This document shows, piece by piece, positions 61,624 to 64,000 of a stretch of DNA of 64,000 nt. A model generated the notes under the pieces. The model saw only the letters and a list, made by a program, of their open reading frames with translations, made no database searches and was not told the DNA's origin. Made by a program: the position numbers and the translations under genes. The DNA is from Apostichopus japonicus (taxonomy: Eukaryota > Echinodermata > Holothuroidea > Aspidochirotida > Stichopodidae), in assembly GCF_037975245.1 (NCBI RefSeq), contig NC_092579.1, forward strand, positions 20,650,666-20,714,665. Direction: 5' to 3'. Positions within the stretch are counted from its first letter, which is position 1. Each line of letters starts with the position of its first letter.

Positions 61624-62100
61624 TTATATTATAATATTGTAAAGAATAACTGGATTGTCACCAAACATAACCTCGAGGGGCATACAAGCTTCTCTGCCAT
61701 TCACCAGAAAGAATGGTGAGTAACCAATGCTAGAATGGACACTAGTATTATAGGAAAAAGCCATATGATTGAGCATCTTATCCCATTGATTACCAGTTGA
61801 GAATAATCTCTTACTCAATTGAGTCAATTCACTCTTAAGTGTTCGATTGAATCTCGCTACCTGACCAATCTATGCACCAACTTGGATTCAAATTGTTTAC
61901 CTTGGTCATCATGTAATACCTCTGATATCCCATGTTCGCAGAAATACTGCTGTTTGATCTGGCAAGGCATACATATTAATGTACTTAGCGAAGTAATCAG
62001 TTACAACCAACACATATCTATTGCCATTCGTAGTTAGGGGTAACTCAGTTATATCAGCAGCAACTCTCTCAAATGGTTTGTTAACTATCATGGGCTCTAA
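61624..62100 (-). pseudogene. Gypsy/Ty3 integrase remnant
   Basis: On the minus strand, PFERVAADITELPLTTNG begins the retroviral-type integrase core with the first catalytic Asp. After a frameshift comes DDQGKQFESKL around the second Asp. About 30 residues are then missing, followed by IGQVARFNRTLK, NQWDKML, YNTSVHSSIGYSPFFLVNG and GREACMPLEVMFGDNP. The place of the third catalytic acidic residue (Glu in GQVERFNR of relatives) is Ala (GCG at 61855-61857). There are frameshifts, a deletion and an active-site change, so it is inactive. It is oriented opposite to the reverse-transcriptase piece at 63351. Confidence 0.85.
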
Positions 62101-62983
62101 AGGAGCACGAAAAGGTGAAAATCTTCACTGCCTGTACCCAGAAAAGGTGGGGGAAGTTCAACCCCAATATTATCATAATGGGGTGGTGCCATCATTTCGG
62201 TAGTATCACACAACAGTGGGGACCTTATAGTGTTACGAAAACTGGGGCCTCTATGTCTAGGCATTAAATTTTTGGCGAAGAACAATGAAATTCAGTTTCA
62301 CCAGTTTAAAATAAATATCAATACCCTAAAAATATATATATATACCAGTTGGGGGTGCCTATAAACAGTCTATACTCAACAATATGTGGACCAGAATGGA
62401 TAATTTGTGACCACTCTAGGCTATTTGGCCTTTTAAAGAAATTGTTTCTAACAATTCAAAATTTCAGGTAGATAACCAAAAATAGGGGAGTGAAAAGTGG
62501 GAACGAGGGTTAAAAATATTACAAATATTATCTATCATCTATATAATTCAACTTACTCCAGTAATATATCGTATAATAGTTTGTAATAAAAGGGTACTGG
62601 TTCTGGTTCTGGTATACTGGTTCTGGTTAGGACAGGCTCCGTTGTGTTGGGCTCGTTGGTTTGGCTCCGTTAACGTCGGGCCTACACCTAAATTTGTCCC
62701 TCACTCACAAATCTTGTTTCTATCCTACTTTAATTCTCTAATACACATGAATGGGTTGATCTTGGTTCCTAAGCACATTAAAAAAGTTCTAAATCATTTT
62801 TATCAAAACTACAAAAAAAACACTTGGTAGTAATACTGCACTCCGACATCAACGTCTACGGATCTGGATAGGCATCGGCGGAAAGGTGACCAGACATCCG
62901 ATAGACAATCTGCCGTTGAAGCAATCGTTGATTATCCTAATTCCTTCTGTATGCGTAGCAGTGACGATATACAAAATCTTCAT
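62101..62983. other. retroelement-derived or non-coding stretch
   Basis: Mostly unassigned. Just before the LTR, the plus strand at about 62870-62990 reads RRKGDQTSDRQSAV and runs up to a purine tract, similar to the end of a Gypsy pol gene, but this is tentative. Confidence 0.35.
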
Positions 62984-62993
62984 GGGGGGAAAA
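62984..62993 (+). promoter_or_regulatory. candidate polypurine tract
   Basis: GGGGGGAAAA lies directly before the TG of the LTR. In LTR retroelements such a tract primes plus-strand synthesis and abuts a 3' LTR, so its presence here means the LTR has pol-side sequence on its left and a primer site on its right. Confidence 0.45.
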
Positions 62994-63332
62994 TGTGATA
63001 TATTAGTTATTATCTAATCGACCATCCTTTATTACTGATGTGATATATCTAATCGACCATTATTACTCACTGTATAATATCACCTGTCATATGCCTGCAA
63101 CCTACATACCAATAGGGTCAGTTTGTGACCCTTCCGGACTCCTGCTGAGTCTGCCTTATTTATATTATTATATAATATAAGATATGGATGAGGACAGTAG
63201 CTATATGGGTACTGACCAAGGAAGACATGGAATAAATGGTTAATGTATACATTCGTTTCTTGTGTACTTATTTATTCAGGTTAATTACATGCATTCATCC
63301 TACTTCTTACAATATACCTGTGCGACATAACA
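62994..63332 (+). mobile_element. candidate Gypsy LTR, 339 bp
   Basis: The segment starts TGTGATATATTAG and ends CGACATAACA, so it has the TG...CA ends of an LTR. It is bounded by a purine tract on the left and, two bases beyond its right end, by a tRNA primer-binding site. A short internal duplication (TCTAATCGACCAT twice) is present near 63020-63070. No second copy lies within the window, so LTR identity is inferred from flanks. Confidence 0.65.
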
Positions 63333-63334
63333 TT

Positions 63335-63351
63335 TGGCGACGAGGATGGGA
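63335..63351 (+). promoter_or_regulatory. primer-binding site for tRNA-Ser(GCU)
   Basis: TGGCGACGAGGATGGGA is the exact complement of the 3' end of animal tRNA-Ser(GCU), which ends ...TCCCATCCTCGTCGCCA (from memory). It starts two bases after the LTR. Use of tRNA-Ser is known in the Mag/SURL branch of Gypsy elements, many from echinoderms. Confidence 0.75.
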
Positions 63352-64000
63352 TGGTCACACAGGAGTTAGCAAATTTAGAAGCGCAAGGGGTCATTGAGAA
63401 AGTTCATGGCGCCACGGACTGGGTGTCCCCTATCGTGGTTGTGTGGAAGAAAAACGGCAAACTTCGCATTTGCGTAGATCTGCGAAAACTTAATGAGAAT
63501 ATGGTATTGGAAAAACACCCATTACCACATATTGAGGAATTACTTACTGAATTACAAGGAGCTAGCTACTTTTCAAAGCTCAATCTTAAATCTGCATACC
63601 ACCAGTTATAATTACACAAGGAAAGTCGAGACCTCAATACATTTATTACGCATGCAGGTATTTACAGGTACAAAAGCGTTTGTTTTGGCCTTGCTTCGGC
63701 ACCATCATGTTTTCAAAAGGTCATGCATTCAATTCTTACTGGCTTACAAGGTGTTCGGTTATTTTTATGAGGTTGCTGTTTACGGCAAGACGCAAGCCAA
63801 GCATGATCAAAATTTGCAGCGCGTTCTCACTTAAATACGAGATTCAGGCATGAAACTAAATTCAAAGTGCGAATTTAATGCCACTACAATCCAATTACTG
63901 GGGCATGTTGTTTCAAAGGAAGGCATTCGTCCTGCGCCTGACCTTGTGAAAGCAATCACACATGCGCCAGCGCCGCAGTCCGTTGACGAAATTCGGTAAT
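63351..64000 (+). pseudogene. Gypsy/Ty3 reverse transcriptase, broken
   Basis: The frame reads GVIEKVHGATDWVSPIVVVW, then GKLRICVDLRKLNENM and ASYFSKLNLKSAYHQL, the reverse-transcriptase fingers and palm. The usual first catalytic Asp of KLDLKSAYHQ is Asn here. An in-frame TAA follows at 63609. The same frame continues through FITHAGIYRYKSVCFGLASA, then shifts by one; the YxDD catalytic box is replaced by YFYE. After another break, LLGHVVSKEGIRPAPDLVKA marks the RT-RNase H connection to the window edge. gag, protease and the start of RT are absent: the primer site abuts RT directly. It is an inactive internally deleted copy. Confidence 0.88.

Overview
This window looks like nuclear DNA from an animal, most likely a marine invertebrate deuterostome. 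An echinoderm such as a sea cucumber is my best guess, but that is inference. The reasons are AT-rich DNA, short exons separated by GT-AG introns, animal gene families (LRRC45, the animal alkyladenine glycosylase MPG, adducin), a tRNA-derived SINE, hAT-like and TTAA-flanked miniature transposons, Gypsy retroelement pieces with a tRNA-Ser primer site, and minisatellites. There is no sign of bacterial gene organisation.

Left part, 1-13.9 kb. It holds a 1.3-kb 27-bp minisatellite (about 1084-2399), a candidate terminal exon of an unidentified minus-strand gene (7727-7910, with a phase-compatible candidate exon at 10364-10426), a tRNA-derived SINE (about 11861-12225) and a second 27-bp minisatellite (13016-13310). 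The rest is mostly featureless non-coding DNA.

Central gene pair, 13.9-27.6 kb. LRRC45 (minus strand) can be rebuilt as 12 coding exons, 22509 down to 13921, giving 686 residues in unbroken splice phase. It codes for a leucine-rich-repeat plus coiled-coil centrosome-linker protein. Diverging from it is MPG (plus strand, coding exons 26191-26626 and 27208-27575, 267 residues), a base-excision-repair glycosylase with all expected active-site residues. Between the two start codons sits a 1.5-kb TTAA-flanked element with arms of several hundred bases, ending 64 bp before the MPG start codon.

Middle, 27.6-46.7 kb. This is mostly intergenic and repeat DNA: a directly duplicated segment, an interspersed repeat in two places, several foldback elements, a hAT-type MITE with a clean 8-bp target duplication, a tandem array of tRNA-like modules and a cluster of nested foldbacks at 43.5-44.8 kb. 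Three phase-compatible candidate exons (35539-35591, 36912-36996, 40501-40734) suggest one unidentified plus-strand gene.

Right part, 46.7-60.2 kb. Exons of adducin lie on the minus strand, including the exon with the C-terminal MARCKS-related tail. A roughly 3-kb segment containing the last two exons has been tandemly duplicated (46.7-49.66 and 49.66-54.6 kb). The left copy is decayed, and the right copy has been split by a 1.6-kb insertion that itself holds a second hAT MITE. The other adducin exons carry a frameshift and a stop, so this locus looks like a pseudogene or a badly damaged gene. An 825-bp TTAA-flanked MITE lies at 57964-58788.

Right end, 61.6-64 kb. There are two broken Gypsy/Ty3 pieces: a minus-strand integrase remnant, and a plus-strand LTR followed by a tRNA-Ser primer site joined directly to a catalytically dead reverse transcriptase, with gag and protease missing.
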